Shown here: positions 26,908 through 35,179 of the stretch, in pieces
Layout of the letters: every line of letters begins with the position of its first letter
Numbering within the stretch: position 1 is the first letter of the stretch
Source: Bacteroidetes bacterium UBA1941
GTDB lineage: Bacteria > Bacteroidota > Bacteroidia > Chitinophagales > LD1
Reading direction: 5' to 3'
Assembly (NCBI GenBank): GCA_002336805.1
Contig: DDEZ01000013.1
Span: 195,962 to 259,961, forward strand
Length of the DNA stretch: 64,000 bases
Position numbers and translations under genes: made by a program
Notes under the pieces: model-generated
What the model was told of the DNA's origin: nothing
The model's database searches: none
The model's input: only the letters and a program-made list of their open reading frames with translations

Positions 26908-28176
26908 TCAGTACAGCGGAAACTGCTTCATGTACTCATTCACCTCAGCTTTCACCTTGGCTATGTTGCTTTCATTCTCTATATCTACCACCAGACGGTC
27001 TATCCATGTCGCGATCTGCGCCATGTCATTTTCCTTCATACCACGGGTAGTGATAGCAGGCGTACCGAGGCGGATGCCAGAGGTGACAAATGGCGACTTG
27101 TCATCATACGGCACCATGTTCTTGTTGGCAGTGATATCGGCTTTCACCAGCGCATTCTCGGCTTGCTTGCCGGATATATTCTTATTGCGCAGGTCTATCA
27201 GCATCATATGGTTGTCCGTACCACCGGAGATGATCTTGTAGTCCTTTGCCAGCATGGCATCGGCCAGTGCTTTGGCGTTTTTCTGCACCTGCACCTGATA
27301 TTGCTTAAACTCATCCGTCAGCGCCTCGCCAAAAGCCACCGCCTTTGCGGCTATCACATGCTCCAGCGGGCCACCCTGCGTACCAGGGAATACAGCCGCA
27401 TCCAGCACCGCAGACAGAGATTTCAGCTCTCCCTTCGGCGTTTTTTCTCCAAACGGATTATCGCCGTCCTTGCCTATCATGATCAGGCCGCCGCGTGGTC
27501 CACGCAGGGTCTTGTGTGTGGTAGTAGTGATGATGTGGCAGTGAGGTATCGGGTCATTCAGCAGTTTTGCTGCTATGAGGCCGGCCGGGTGTGCGATGTC
27601 TGCCAGCAGGATGGCGCCCACCTCGTCTGCTATAGCGCGGAAGGTCGCATAATCCCAGTCACGGCTGTAGGCAGATGCGCCGCAGATGATCAGCTTTGGG
27701 CGTTCCTTTTGAGCTATCTCGCGCACTTTATTCATATCTACGCGGCCGGTATCCGGCTCTACATTATAGTGTGTAGCGTGGTATATTTTCCCGGAGAGAT
27801 TGACCGGGGAGCCATGGCTGAGGTGGCCACCGTGAGAGAGGTTAAAGCCTAGTAGTTTGTCTCCCGGCTTGAGGCATGCCAGCATCACTGCTGCATTGGC
27901 CTGTGCCCCTGAGTGCGGCTGCACATTGGCCCAGGCAGCGCCAAATAGCTGCTTGATCCGCTCTATAGCCAGTGTCTCCACTTCATCTACCACCTGGCAG
28001 CCGCCGTAGTAGCGCTTGCCGGGCAGGCCTTCTGCATATTTATTGGTCAGGCAGCTACCCATGGCCTCTATGACCTGCGCCGAGGTGAAGTTTTCGGATG
28101 CTATCAGCTCTATACCTTCGCGCTGGCGGTGGAGTTCCTTATTGATCAGGTCAAAAATGGCGGTATCTCTCTGCAT
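26908..28176 (-). CDS. glyA: Serine hydroxymethyltransferase
   Basis: A 422-residue PLP enzyme of usual length. The substrate region IELIASENFTS is near residue 20, and the PLP-binding Lys is in TTTTHKTLRGPRGG. VQPHSGAQANAAV and FPGTQGGPLEH are also family hallmarks. It converts serine and tetrahydrofolate to glycine and methylene-tetrahydrofolate, the main one-carbon source. serA, the first step of serine synthesis, lies about 2 kb away in the divergent direction. A good promoter match (TTG, 21 bases, TACATTTG) is upstream at 28197-28228. Confidence 0.98.
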   Translation of the reverse strand: MQRDTAIFDLINKELHRQREGIELIASENFTSAQVIEAMGSCLTNKYAEGLPGKRYYGGCQVVDEVETLAIERIKQLFGAAWANVQPHSGAQANAAVMLACLKPGDKLLGFNLSHGGHLSHGSPVNLSGKIYHATHYNVEPDTGRVDMNKVREIAQKERPKLIICGASAYSRDWDYATFRAIADEVGAILLADIAHPAGLIAAKLLNDPIPHCHIITTTTHKTLRGPRGGLIMIGKDGDNPFGEKTPKGELKSLSAVLDAAVFPGTQGGPLEHVIAAKAVAFGEALTDEFKQYQVQVQKNAKALADAMLAKDYKIISGGTDNHMMLIDLRNKNISGKQAENALVKADITANKNMVPYDDKSPFVTSGIRLGTPAITTRGMKENDMAQIATWIDRLVVDIENESNIAKVKAEVNEYMKQFPLY

Positions 28177-28196
28177 ATATTGTCGTTTTGTGTGCC

Positions 28197-28228
28197 CAAA
28201 TGTATATCAAACGATGGCAGGTTTCCAA
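28197..28228 (-). promoter_or_regulatory. Putative glyA promoter
   Basis: On the minus strand TTG (28226-28228) is followed after 21 bases by TACATTTG (28197-28204), matching the Bacteroidota TTG/TAnnTTTG consensus. The glyA ATG lies 20 bases downstream. Confidence 0.55.
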
Positions 28229-28235
28229 GAATTAT

Positions 28236-28269
28236 TTATACAGCAGGGGGGACGAGGGGGGCTGTATAA
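28236..28269. promoter_or_regulatory. Inverted repeat with G-rich centre in the glyA/nucleotidyltransferase intergenic region
   Basis: TTATACAGC (28236-28244) and GCTGTATAA (28261-28269) form a perfect 9-bp inverted repeat around a 16-base centre with two runs of five or six G. It lies between two divergent genes, with no T-tract, so an operator or RNA structure is more likely than a terminator. Confidence 0.45.
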
Positions 28270-28323
28270 TATCACCTCCCGCTTCGGCATAAAATCTTAA
28301 ATTTATACCCCAAACGCAGCACT

Positions 28324-29334
28324 ATGCAAGCTATCATCCCGGTGGCGGGAGCAGGAACACGACTCAGGCCTCTCACATATACACAGCCCAAAGCGCTGAT
28401 CTCAGTAGCCGGCAAACCTATCCTCGGCTATATCATAGAGAACCTCCTTGAAAACGGCGTCACTGATTTCATCTTTGTGATCGGCTATCTGGGTGAGAAG
28501 ATCCGCGAGTACGTGGAGGCCAACTATCCGGATATCAAGTCCAGTTTTGTGACCCAGGAGGAGAGAAGTGGCCTGGGCCATGCTATCTACACAGCAAAAA
28601 GCTACGTAGATCAGGACAAGCCGCTCATCATACAACTGGGCGATACGATCCTGGATGCCGATATCAAGACGATCCTTTCTTTTGAATACTCGACGCTTTG
28701 TATCAAGAAAGTAGAAGACCCACGTGCCTTTGGCGTAGCAGAGCTGGATAACGAGGGCTTTATCAAAAACCTGGTAGAGAAACCCAACATACCAAAGTCT
28801 AATATGGCATTGGTAGGCTTCTATTTCATACGTGATACCAAAGCGCTATTCAAAGCGCTGGATAGCATCGTGCAGAATAATGAGCGCACAAACAATGAAT
28901 TTTACCTGACCAATGCGCTGCAGCACATGATAGCCGATGGCGTACGGTTCAAAAGTTATAAAGTAGAGCACTGGTTTGATGTAGGCAAAAAGGATATCCT
29001 CCTCGAGACCAATGCTATCCTCCTGCGCAAAAACGGAGATAAGACTGGCACAGAGAGCGTGAAGGACAACAGTATTTTCATTTCTCCCTACCATATCTCC
29101 AAAGGCGCCAAGATCCGCAACTCGATCATAGGCCCCTATGTCACTATAGGAGAAAACTCAGAGGTGAATAATTCTCTGATCAAAAATTCTGTCATCGGGA
29201 GCTTCTCAAAGCTGGAGAGTGTCACACTGCAAAACTCCCTGATAGGAAGCGATACCACGATACACGGCAATACGCAAAGCCTTAACATAGGCGATAATAC
29301 TGAGATAGACCTGAGAGGGGAAGGAGTGAAATAG
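28324..29334 (+). CDS. Sugar-phosphate nucleotidyltransferase
   Basis: A 336-residue enzyme. The N-terminal nucleotidyltransferase domain (1-235) shows the nucleotide-binding GAGTRLRPLTYTQPKALISVAGKP, the metal-site region IQLGDTILD, and the conserved FGVAELD and VEKP motifs. The C-terminal part (about 245-336) has hexapeptide-like repeats of the left-handed beta-helix kind (NSIIGPYVTIGENSEV and following). It resembles glucose-1-phosphate thymidylyltransferases and UTP-glucose-1-phosphate uridylyltransferases; the exact base and sugar cannot be read from sequence. It probably feeds cell-envelope sugar synthesis. The nitronate monooxygenase-like gene follows after four bases. Confidence 0.88.
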   Translation: MQAIIPVAGAGTRLRPLTYTQPKALISVAGKPILGYIIENLLENGVTDFIFVIGYLGEKIREYVEANYPDIKSSFVTQEERSGLGHAIYTAKSYVDQDKPLIIQLGDTILDADIKTILSFEYSTLCIKKVEDPRAFGVAELDNEGFIKNLVEKPNIPKSNMALVGFYFIRDTKALFKALDSIVQNNERTNNEFYLTNALQHMIADGVRFKSYKVEHWFDVGKKDILLETNAILLRKNGDKTGTESVKDNSIFISPYHISKGAKIRNSIIGPYVTIGENSEVNNSLIKNSVIGSFSKLESVTLQNSLIGSDTTIHGNTQSLNIGDNTEIDLRGEGVK

Positions 29335-29338
29335 CAGC

Positions 29339-30280
29339 ATGGAAAACAGGATCACCAAACTATTTGGCATACAATATCCCATCATACAGGCTGGCATGAT
29401 CTGGTGCAGTGGCTGGCGTCTGGCCGCAGCCGTGAGCAATGCAGGAGGCCTGGGCCAGATAGGCTCCGGCTCTATGTATCCTGACGTGCTGCGCGAGCAT
29501 ATTCAGAAGTGCAAAGCGCATACCGATAAGCCATTTGCCGTTAATGTGCCATTGCTTTACCCCGATATTGAGAAGCATATTCAAATCATCATAGAGGAGC
29601 GGGTACCGGTGGTATTCACGTCAGCGGGGTCTCCTAAGGTCTGGACAAAAACACTGCAGGAGAAGGGCATCAAAGTAGTACACGTCACGGCCAGCTCGGT
29701 GCTGGCAAAGAAGTGCGAAGATGCGGGCGTAGATGCCATCATAGCTGAGGGATTTGAGGCCGGCGGGCACAATGGCCGCGAGGAGACCACTACACTATGC
29801 CTGATACCATCAGTGCGTGAGGCGGTGCAGCTGCCCGTGATAGCAGCAGGAGGCATAGCCTCCGGCAAAGCCATGCTCGCAGCTATGGCCCTCGGTGCAG
29901 ATGGGGTGCAGATAGGTACTCGGTTCGTATGTAGCGAGGAGTCATCCGCTCATCCTGCTTTCAAGGATAAAGTGGCTAGCCTAAAAGAGGGTGATACCAA
30001 GCTCTCTATGAAAAAGGTAGTGCCCGTACGTCTCATCAAAAATGAATTCTACAAACTAGTGCAGCAGGCGGAGGATAAAGGCGCAGATGCCAGTGACCTG
30101 ATGGAGCTACTGGGCCGTGCCCGTGCCAAGAAAGGCATGTTTGAAGGAGATATGATAGAGGGCGAGCTGGAGATAGGCCAGATAGCTGCTACGATACGGC
30201 AGGTCATGCCGGCTGCAGATATTGTGAATGAGATATGGACAGAGTTTCTCGATACTAAAAATAAAATGGCAGCGCTGTGA
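29339..30280 (+). CDS. Nitronate monooxygenase / FabK-like flavoprotein
   Basis: A 313-residue TIM-barrel flavoenzyme of the 2-nitropropane dioxygenase (NPD) family. Visible are the start YPIIQAGMIWCSGWRLAAAVSNAGGLG, the FMN-contacting EGFEAGGHNGREETTT, and the phosphate-binding IAAGGIASGKAM then GADGVQIGTRF. Family members oxidise alkyl nitronates or act as the FabK-type enoyl-ACP reductase. FabK usually carries an extra metal-binding segment, so the exact reaction is open. It is four bases behind the nucleotidyltransferase and about 30 bases ahead of serA, so it probably shares their transcript. Confidence 0.85.
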   Translation: MENRITKLFGIQYPIIQAGMIWCSGWRLAAAVSNAGGLGQIGSGSMYPDVLREHIQKCKAHTDKPFAVNVPLLYPDIEKHIQIIIEERVPVVFTSAGSPKVWTKTLQEKGIKVVHVTASSVLAKKCEDAGVDAIIAEGFEAGGHNGREETTTLCLIPSVREAVQLPVIAAGGIASGKAMLAAMALGADGVQIGTRFVCSEESSAHPAFKDKVASLKEGDTKLSMKKVVPVRLIKNEFYKLVQQAEDKGADASDLMELLGRARAKKGMFEGDMIEGELEIGQIAATIRQVMPAADIVNEIWTEFLDTKNKMAAL

Positions 30281-30313
30281 TCAGACAGTGTGCAGCCAAT
30301 ACCACTCACTAGA

Positions 30314-31552
30314 ATGACGAAAAATAAAACCACCTCTTACCCCAAAGACAAGATCAGAATACTGCTGCTGGAAAACATTAGTGACGCGGCTGTAGAAGAA
30401 ATGAAAGATGCCGGTTATGCCACCATCAAGAAGTTATCCGGTGCGATCAGCGAGAAGGAACTGATGGCGGAGATCAAAGGGGTGCACCTGCTAGGTATCC
30501 GCTCCAAGACACAAGTCACCGAGAAGGTGTTATCCAAGGCAGACAAGCTCCTCGCTATTGGCTGCTACTGCATAGGCATCAATCAGGTAGATCTGCTGGC
30601 CGCGACCAGGAAGGGTGTAGCAGTTTTCAATGCCCCTTTCTCCAATACACGCTCAGTGGCGGAACTGGTCATCGGCTCATCTATCATGCTGATACGCCGC
30701 ATACCGGACAAGAATAAAGCGGCCCACGAGGGCACCTGGCAGAAGGACGCCAAGGGCAGCTACGAGATGCGTGGCAAGACCATGGGCATAGTAGGCTATG
30801 GCAATATAGGCTCGCAGGTATCAGTGCTGGCAGAGGCACTGGGCATGGATGTGCTATACTATGACCTTGAGCCCAAACTGCCACATGGCAATGCCAAGCA
30901 GGTACGCTCTCTGCGGGAGCTGCTGAAGAAGGCTGATATCGTGACGCTGCACGTACCGAGCGATGCAGGAACCCGTAATATGATCAATGAGCAGACGCTA
31001 TCTTATCTGAAAAAAGGTACGATACTCATAAACTACAGTCGCGGAGATGTAGTAGATCTGGATGCACTAAGGGCATTTATCAAAAATGGCACAGTGACGG
31101 GTGCCGCTGTAGATGTATTCCCTGAGGAGCCGGAAAAGAACGGAGAGAAGTTTCATACAGTGCTGCAAGGCCTGCCTAACGTGATCCTGACCCCACATGT
31201 CGGGGGGTCTACCGAGGAGGCTCAGCTCAATATCGGCCTGGATGTGACCTCCAAGCTGCTGAACTATCTCGAGCGTGGCGCCTCCAATGGATCTCATACC
31301 GTACCACAGCTCAATCTGCCACTGCAGGCCCGCACTCACCGTATCTTACATATCCACAGTAACGTACCGGGTGTCCTGGGTGAGATAAACTCTAAGCTTT
31401 TCTCTCACGGAATCAATATCTTAGGTCAATACCTCAAGACCAATGACAGCATAGGCTATGTGGTTCTGGACATTGATACGCGCCTTTCTGACGAGGCTTT
31501 TGCACTGCTCAAGGGTGTGAAAAATACTATCAAGGCCCGGATATTATACTAA
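30314..31552 (+). CDS. serA: D-3-phosphoglycerate dehydrogenase
   Basis: A 412-residue enzyme from the ATG at 30314; a GTG at 30290 is an alternative start. The catalytic and NAD-binding domains show GCYCIGINQVDL, the Rossmann loop GIVGYGNIGSQ, the catalytic Arg in INYSRGDVVD, Glu in VFPEEP and His in LTPHVGGSTEEAQ. A C-terminal ACT domain (about 335-412, HRILHIHSNVPGVLGEINSK) is the usual site for serine feedback. It oxidises 3-phosphoglycerate in the first step of serine synthesis. glyA, the next user of serine, lies nearby in the opposite direction. Confidence 0.95.
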   Translation: MTKNKTTSYPKDKIRILLLENISDAAVEEMKDAGYATIKKLSGAISEKELMAEIKGVHLLGIRSKTQVTEKVLSKADKLLAIGCYCIGINQVDLLAATRKGVAVFNAPFSNTRSVAELVIGSSIMLIRRIPDKNKAAHEGTWQKDAKGSYEMRGKTMGIVGYGNIGSQVSVLAEALGMDVLYYDLEPKLPHGNAKQVRSLRELLKKADIVTLHVPSDAGTRNMINEQTLSYLKKGTILINYSRGDVVDLDALRAFIKNGTVTGAAVDVFPEEPEKNGEKFHTVLQGLPNVILTPHVGGSTEEAQLNIGLDVTSKLLNYLERGASNGSHTVPQLNLPLQARTHRILHIHSNVPGVLGEINSKLFSHGINILGQYLKTNDSIGYVVLDIDTRLSDEAFALLKGVKNTIKARILY

Positions 31553-31565
31553 CATGAAAAACAAA

Positions 31566-31597
31566 TTTGCCTGATTGGACAACATTCCATAGTTTTA
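31566..31597 (+). promoter_or_regulatory. Putative promoter of the small T9SS gene
   Basis: TTTG (31566-31569), a 20-base spacer and TAGTTTTA (31590-31597) resemble the Bacteroidota promoter with one deviation in the last base. The start codon is 26 bases downstream at 31624. Confidence 0.45.
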
Positions 31598-31623
31598 GAC
31601 TCCTAAACCACAACCATAATATC

Positions 31624-32142
31624 ATGAAGAAAGCATTACTCGCAGTTATAGTTTTCGCGGCAATACACGCAGCGAATGCACAAACGCTCTCTCCGACTGT
31701 CATAGCTACAGCCGGAAATTACTCTACCGGATCCAACGGATACAGCCTCTCCTCTACAGTAGGTGAGCCGGTCATCACTACCCTCACTCAGGGCAATACA
31801 ATCCTCACACAGGGTTTCCAGCAGCCTAATGACGTCGTAAACGGCCTCCTCGATATCGAGAAAGAAGCTGACGGCGCATTCAGCGTATATCCTAACCCTA
31901 CTAACGCTAAACTCTGGTTCGGCTATGAGTTTAACCAGACTGGCAAGGTAGAAGTAGCCCTCTACGACATCGTAGGCCAGAAGCTCGACTACACACTGAG
32001 CGAGTCTTATGTAGACGGCAAGCAGATCCACAGCTTTGACTGCTCTTCATACGCTGCGGGCAACTATGTCCTGAGTGTGAAGCTCATCCCATCTGCGGGC
32101 AAGGAGGTAGTACTCAGCAAGAAATTCCAGGTAATCAACTAA
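31624..32142 (+). CDS. Small secreted protein with T9SS sorting domain
   Basis: A 172-residue protein from the ATG at 31624, where the signal peptide MKKALLAVIVFAAIHAANAQ begins. The mature start (about 20-75) carries the phrase VIATAGNYSTGSNGYSLSST and GEPVITTLTQGNTILTQGFQQP, a short module often found before T9SS tails in Bacteroidota. The remaining part is the type A sorting domain: VYPNPTNAKLWFGYEF, DIVGQKLD, and AAGNYVLSVKL. Codons are strongly biased to those of highly expressed genes (CTC, TAC, GAC, ATC). Its role is unknown. A stable hairpin follows the stop, then the collagen-like gene. Confidence 0.88.
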   Translation: MKKALLAVIVFAAIHAANAQTLSPTVIATAGNYSTGSNGYSLSSTVGEPVITTLTQGNTILTQGFQQPNDVVNGLLDIEKEADGAFSVYPNPTNAKLWFGYEFNQTGKVEVALYDIVGQKLDYTLSESYVDGKQIHSFDCSSYAAGNYVLSVKLIPSAGKEVVLSKKFQVIN

Positions 32143-32160
32143 TCGACCGCTCTGGCGGAC

Positions 32161-32196
32161 CGGCAATGCGGTGGGCATAGGCTCACTGCATTGTCG
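32161..32196 (+). terminator. Long hairpin after the small T9SS gene
   Basis: A 16-bp stem pairs 32161-32176 with 32181-32196 around the loop ATAG; three of the pairs are G-U, always with G in the 5' arm. The following GTCTCTATATCTTT is only moderately T-rich, so it may be a weak terminator or a stabilising 3' structure. Confidence 0.5.
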
Positions 32197-32262
32197 TCTC
32201 TATATCTTTCGCATTAATTTTTTAATAAACCCTATACACTTTAAAAAACAACCCCCTTAAGC

Positions 32263-34272
32263 ATGAAGGCAATTAAACAACTATTGACGGCTCTCGCAGT
32301 GTTTATCACGCTGGGGCTGACAGCTCAGGTACCGCAGTACATCAATTATCAAGCGGTAGTGAGAAACGCAGCCGGTACACCTGTAGCAGGTGGCACCGCA
32401 GTCAAATTCCGCTTTACCATCCTCGATGGTTCTTCTACCGGTACTCCCGTATACACGGAAGTGTCAAACTCCCTGACCTCCAATCCATCTGGTCTGGTCA
32501 ATACCGCTATCGGTATCAACTCTTCTCTCAGCTCTGTGACCTGGGGTACAGGTAGCAAGTGGCTGAAAGTAGAGGCTGATGTAAATAATACAGGTAGCTA
32601 TACCGATATGGGTACGCAGCAGCTGGTGAGCGTTCCTTTCGCTCTCTATGCAGCTAACTCTCCGGCCGGTGCTCCGGGTGCTACAGGTCCTACCGGTCCT
32701 GCTGGTGCCAATGGAGCTAACGGTAGCAACGGTACTAATGGTGTAGCCGGCCCAGCCGGTACTACAGGTGCTACTGGTCCTGCCGGTCCTACAGGTGTTG
32801 GTGTGACTGGCCCTACTGGTCCTACCGGCTCCGCTGGTACTGCCGGTGGTGCTACTGGCCCTACAGGCCCTACTGGCCCTACTGGTACAGGTGGTGGCGC
32901 TACAGGTGCTACAGGTCCTGCCGGTATAGCTGGTCCTACAGGCCCTGCCGGTACTGCCGGTGCTAACGGTCTGAATGGTACAAACGGACTGAATGGTAAC
33001 ACTGGTCCTACTGGCCCTACAGGTGCAGCTGGTACAGCAGGTGCAGCTGGTCCTGCCGGCCCTACAGGCGTAGGTATCACTGGTCCTACCGGCCCTGCGG
33101 GCTCCGGTGGTGTGAGCGGTACTACTAACTATATCCCTAAATTTGCTACAGCTACTACGCTGGGCAACTCACAGCTGTTTGACAACGGTACAAACGTAGG
33201 TGTCGGTACAGCTTCCGCAAGGGGTAAGATCTACCTGCGCACAGCGCTGTCTGCAGCTACTGCCAATGGTATCTGGGATTCAGTTACAGGTCCAAGCAGC
33301 ACCACAGCTTCTTACAACGCTTTTGTAGGTTCTATCAGCGGCCTCGGTGCCGGCAATACTGGTGTACTCGGTCTCTCTTCTGGTGCTGCTACTACAGCTC
33401 AGAATGATGGTGGTGATTTCATCGCGCTCAATGCAGCCTTCAATATAGGCGTCAATGCAGCAGCGGTAGGCAATACTGCCTCTAACTATGGTGTATACTC
33501 CGTAGCTACAGGCCGCAATACCGGTACTACAGGCAATGAAAACATCGGTGTATACGGTCAGGCAGATCGCAGCTCAGCCAATAACTATGGTGTGTACGGT
33601 GTAGTTGACTCTGCATACGGCAATGGTTTTGGCGTATTCGGCGATGCTGGTTCATGCGCTACTTGCCAGGCCTTGAATTGGGCTGGTTATTTCAACGGTG
33701 ACCTCGGTGTGACTCACAATGCATACATCGATAGCAACGTAGTAGTAGGCGGCGGTGTAGGCGTAGCTGGTACACTCACAGCAGGCGTCAAGAACTTTAT
33801 GATCGACCACCCAATGGATCCGGCTAACAAATACCTCATCCACAGTGTGATCGAGAGCAATGATATGATGAACATGTACAATGGCAACGTCACAACTAAT
33901 GCCAACGGCGAAGCAATCGTATCTCTGCCATCATACTTCCAGGCTGAGAATAAGGACTTCAAATATCAGCTGACAGTTATCGGTGTTTTCGCTCAGGCTA
34001 TCGTAGCTCAGGAGGTGAAGGATAACAAGTTTGTGATCAAGACCAACCAGCCTAACGTAAAGGTGAGCTGGCAGGTAGCAGGTGTAAGGCAAGATGCTTA
34101 TGCACTCGCAAATCCAATGGTAGTAGAGAAGGACAAGGCAGCAGCTGACAAGGGTAAATACCTGTATCCTGCAGCTTACGGCCTGCCAGCATCCAGCGGC
34201 ATCTATCACCGTACTACAGCTACCGGCATCCAGACCAAGGTAGTAAACCACAATATTCCTACCACTAAGTAA
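32263..34272 (+). CDS. Collagen-like (Gly-X-Y) surface protein
   Basis: A 669-residue exported protein. A signal peptide (1-21, ending LTAQ) leads into an N-terminal domain (about 22-132, starting VPQYINYQAVVRNAAG) found before collagen-like segments in Bacteroidota. About 145 residues of Gly-X-Y triplets follow (about 136-282), rich in GPT, GPA and GAN, with a few breaks. Then comes a Gly/Ala/Asn-rich shaft (290-500). The last 150 residues have a conserved C-terminal module with LPSYFQAENKDFKYQLTVIG and VKVSWQVAGVRQDAYA. There is no T9SS tail. The codon bias (GGT, GCT, CCT) suggests high expression. It may form a surface fibre; trimerisation through the Gly-X-Y part is inferred. Confidence 0.85.
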   Translation: MKAIKQLLTALAVFITLGLTAQVPQYINYQAVVRNAAGTPVAGGTAVKFRFTILDGSSTGTPVYTEVSNSLTSNPSGLVNTAIGINSSLSSVTWGTGSKWLKVEADVNNTGSYTDMGTQQLVSVPFALYAANSPAGAPGATGPTGPAGANGANGSNGTNGVAGPAGTTGATGPAGPTGVGVTGPTGPTGSAGTAGGATGPTGPTGPTGTGGGATGATGPAGIAGPTGPAGTAGANGLNGTNGLNGNTGPTGPTGAAGTAGAAGPAGPTGVGITGPTGPAGSGGVSGTTNYIPKFATATTLGNSQLFDNGTNVGVGTASARGKIYLRTALSAATANGIWDSVTGPSSTTASYNAFVGSISGLGAGNTGVLGLSSGAATTAQNDGGDFIALNAAFNIGVNAAAVGNTASNYGVYSVATGRNTGTTGNENIGVYGQADRSSANNYGVYGVVDSAYGNGFGVFGDAGSCATCQALNWAGYFNGDLGVTHNAYIDSNVVVGGGVGVAGTLTAGVKNFMIDHPMDPANKYLIHSVIESNDMMNMYNGNVTTNANGEAIVSLPSYFQAENKDFKYQLTVIGVFAQAIVAQEVKDNKFVIKTNQPNVKVSWQVAGVRQDAYALANPMVVEKDKAAADKGKYLYPAAYGLPASSGIYHRTTATGIQTKVVNHNIPTTK

Positions 34273-34295
34273 TCTTTAGCTGGTCACGATAATAG

Positions 34296-34323
34296 GCCCC
34301 TTCGGATTCGGAGGGGCTTTTTT
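34296..34323 (+). terminator. Rho-independent terminator after the collagen-like gene
   Basis: A GC-rich stem (34296-34304 with 34309-34317, arm GCCCCTTCG, one G-U pair) with a 4-base loop is followed by six T. It lies 24 bases after the stop codon. Confidence 0.88.
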
Positions 34324-34354
34324 ATGTCCATTTGTTTCTTGGTATATTTATTGC

Positions 34355-35023
34355 ATGATTGCTCGTATTCCCCTGGTTATCCTCACTTCTGCTTCGCTCT
34401 TCCTTTTATCATCCTGCCAGAACCGCGGCCCGGCCATAGATACTTTCGGTCAGCTGGATAGTGCACAGGTAGCAGCCGATACCACCATGCAGGTCAATAT
34501 GGACCGCTCCTACGAGTATCAAAAAGCACTACCTGAAAACGACACTGTAGTCTATGACTTCCTGGCATATGACAAGCCTAAGGGCTCCAGCAATCCGGAG
34601 TGGGAGTCGAAGTTTATTGTGATCAGGAGGACGTCATCTTTTCAGGATACGATCATCAAGGATCACCGGGCAGGCGTTGTGCAGCATGTATCATTATGCG
34701 ATCTCGATCAGAATGGCAAGCCCGAGATCATGTTTTACGAGTACCCCACGTTTCGGATGAAAGGAGCTGCACCATGTGAGCTATTTCTCTATGAAACTAA
34801 CGGCAGGGCCAAGGGCACAAAGACTCCTGTCACATTACAAAATACCGCCTTAGCGCAGCACTACAAAGGCAAAGATAGTTTTCAGATAGCTGCAAATACG
34901 CTGGTCAGGATCATACCATATTATGCGCAGCCTTCTGACAGCCTCCCATCTTCTCAGCTTTCTCAGGTTTACAAGCTCAAAGACCATAGATTGGTCTATA
35001 CCGGACTGGGTCATGATCATTGA
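34355..35023 (+). CDS. Putative lipoprotein of unknown function
   Basis: A 222-residue protein with a lipoprotein signal: a hydrophobic stretch and the lipobox LLSSC with Cys at residue 21. The mature part has no domain I recognise. It contains VYDFLAYDKPKG, SKFIVIRRTSS and SLCDLDQNGKPEIMFYEY; the last phrase resembles the Asp-rich loops of FG-GAP or VCBS-type repeats. It is preceded by a terminator and lies 156 bases before eno, so it appears to be a single-gene unit. The Cys will probably be diacylated and held in the periplasmic or outer membrane. Confidence 0.78.
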   Translation: MIARIPLVILTSASLFLLSSCQNRGPAIDTFGQLDSAQVAADTTMQVNMDRSYEYQKALPENDTVVYDFLAYDKPKGSSNPEWESKFIVIRRTSSFQDTIIKDHRAGVVQHVSLCDLDQNGKPEIMFYEYPTFRMKGAAPCELFLYETNGRAKGTKTPVTLQNTALAQHYKGKDSFQIAANTLVRIIPYYAQPSDSLPSSQLSQVYKLKDHRLVYTGLGHDH

Positions 35024-35058
35024 TACTATAGCAGGTGAAATGGTGCATTTTACCGGAG

Positions 35059-35108
35059 CATAAGTGACATAGGACAAGCCTGTGTTATTATGTGTAAAAG
35101 CACTTATG
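35059..35108. promoter_or_regulatory. Inverted repeat upstream of eno
   Basis: CATAAGTG (35059-35066) and CACTTATG (35101-35108) are exact reverse complements; inside them ACATA and TATGT also pair. A TAATTTTG element (35127-35134) lies between this repeat and the eno start and may be the -7 box. Confidence 0.4.
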
Positions 35109-35179
35109 ATATGAGGGAGCTTTGACTAATTTTGCCATGGTACCTACCATTTTATTAACCTTCTAATTTTTTTTCAGAC

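Noticed and set aside
32646..33080. Minus-strand open frame of 144 codons rich in Pro, Val and Ala
   Set aside because: It is the reverse complement of the Gly-X-Y repeat region; the repeat composition removes stops on the opposite strand. The plus-strand gene has a signal peptide and conserved ends.
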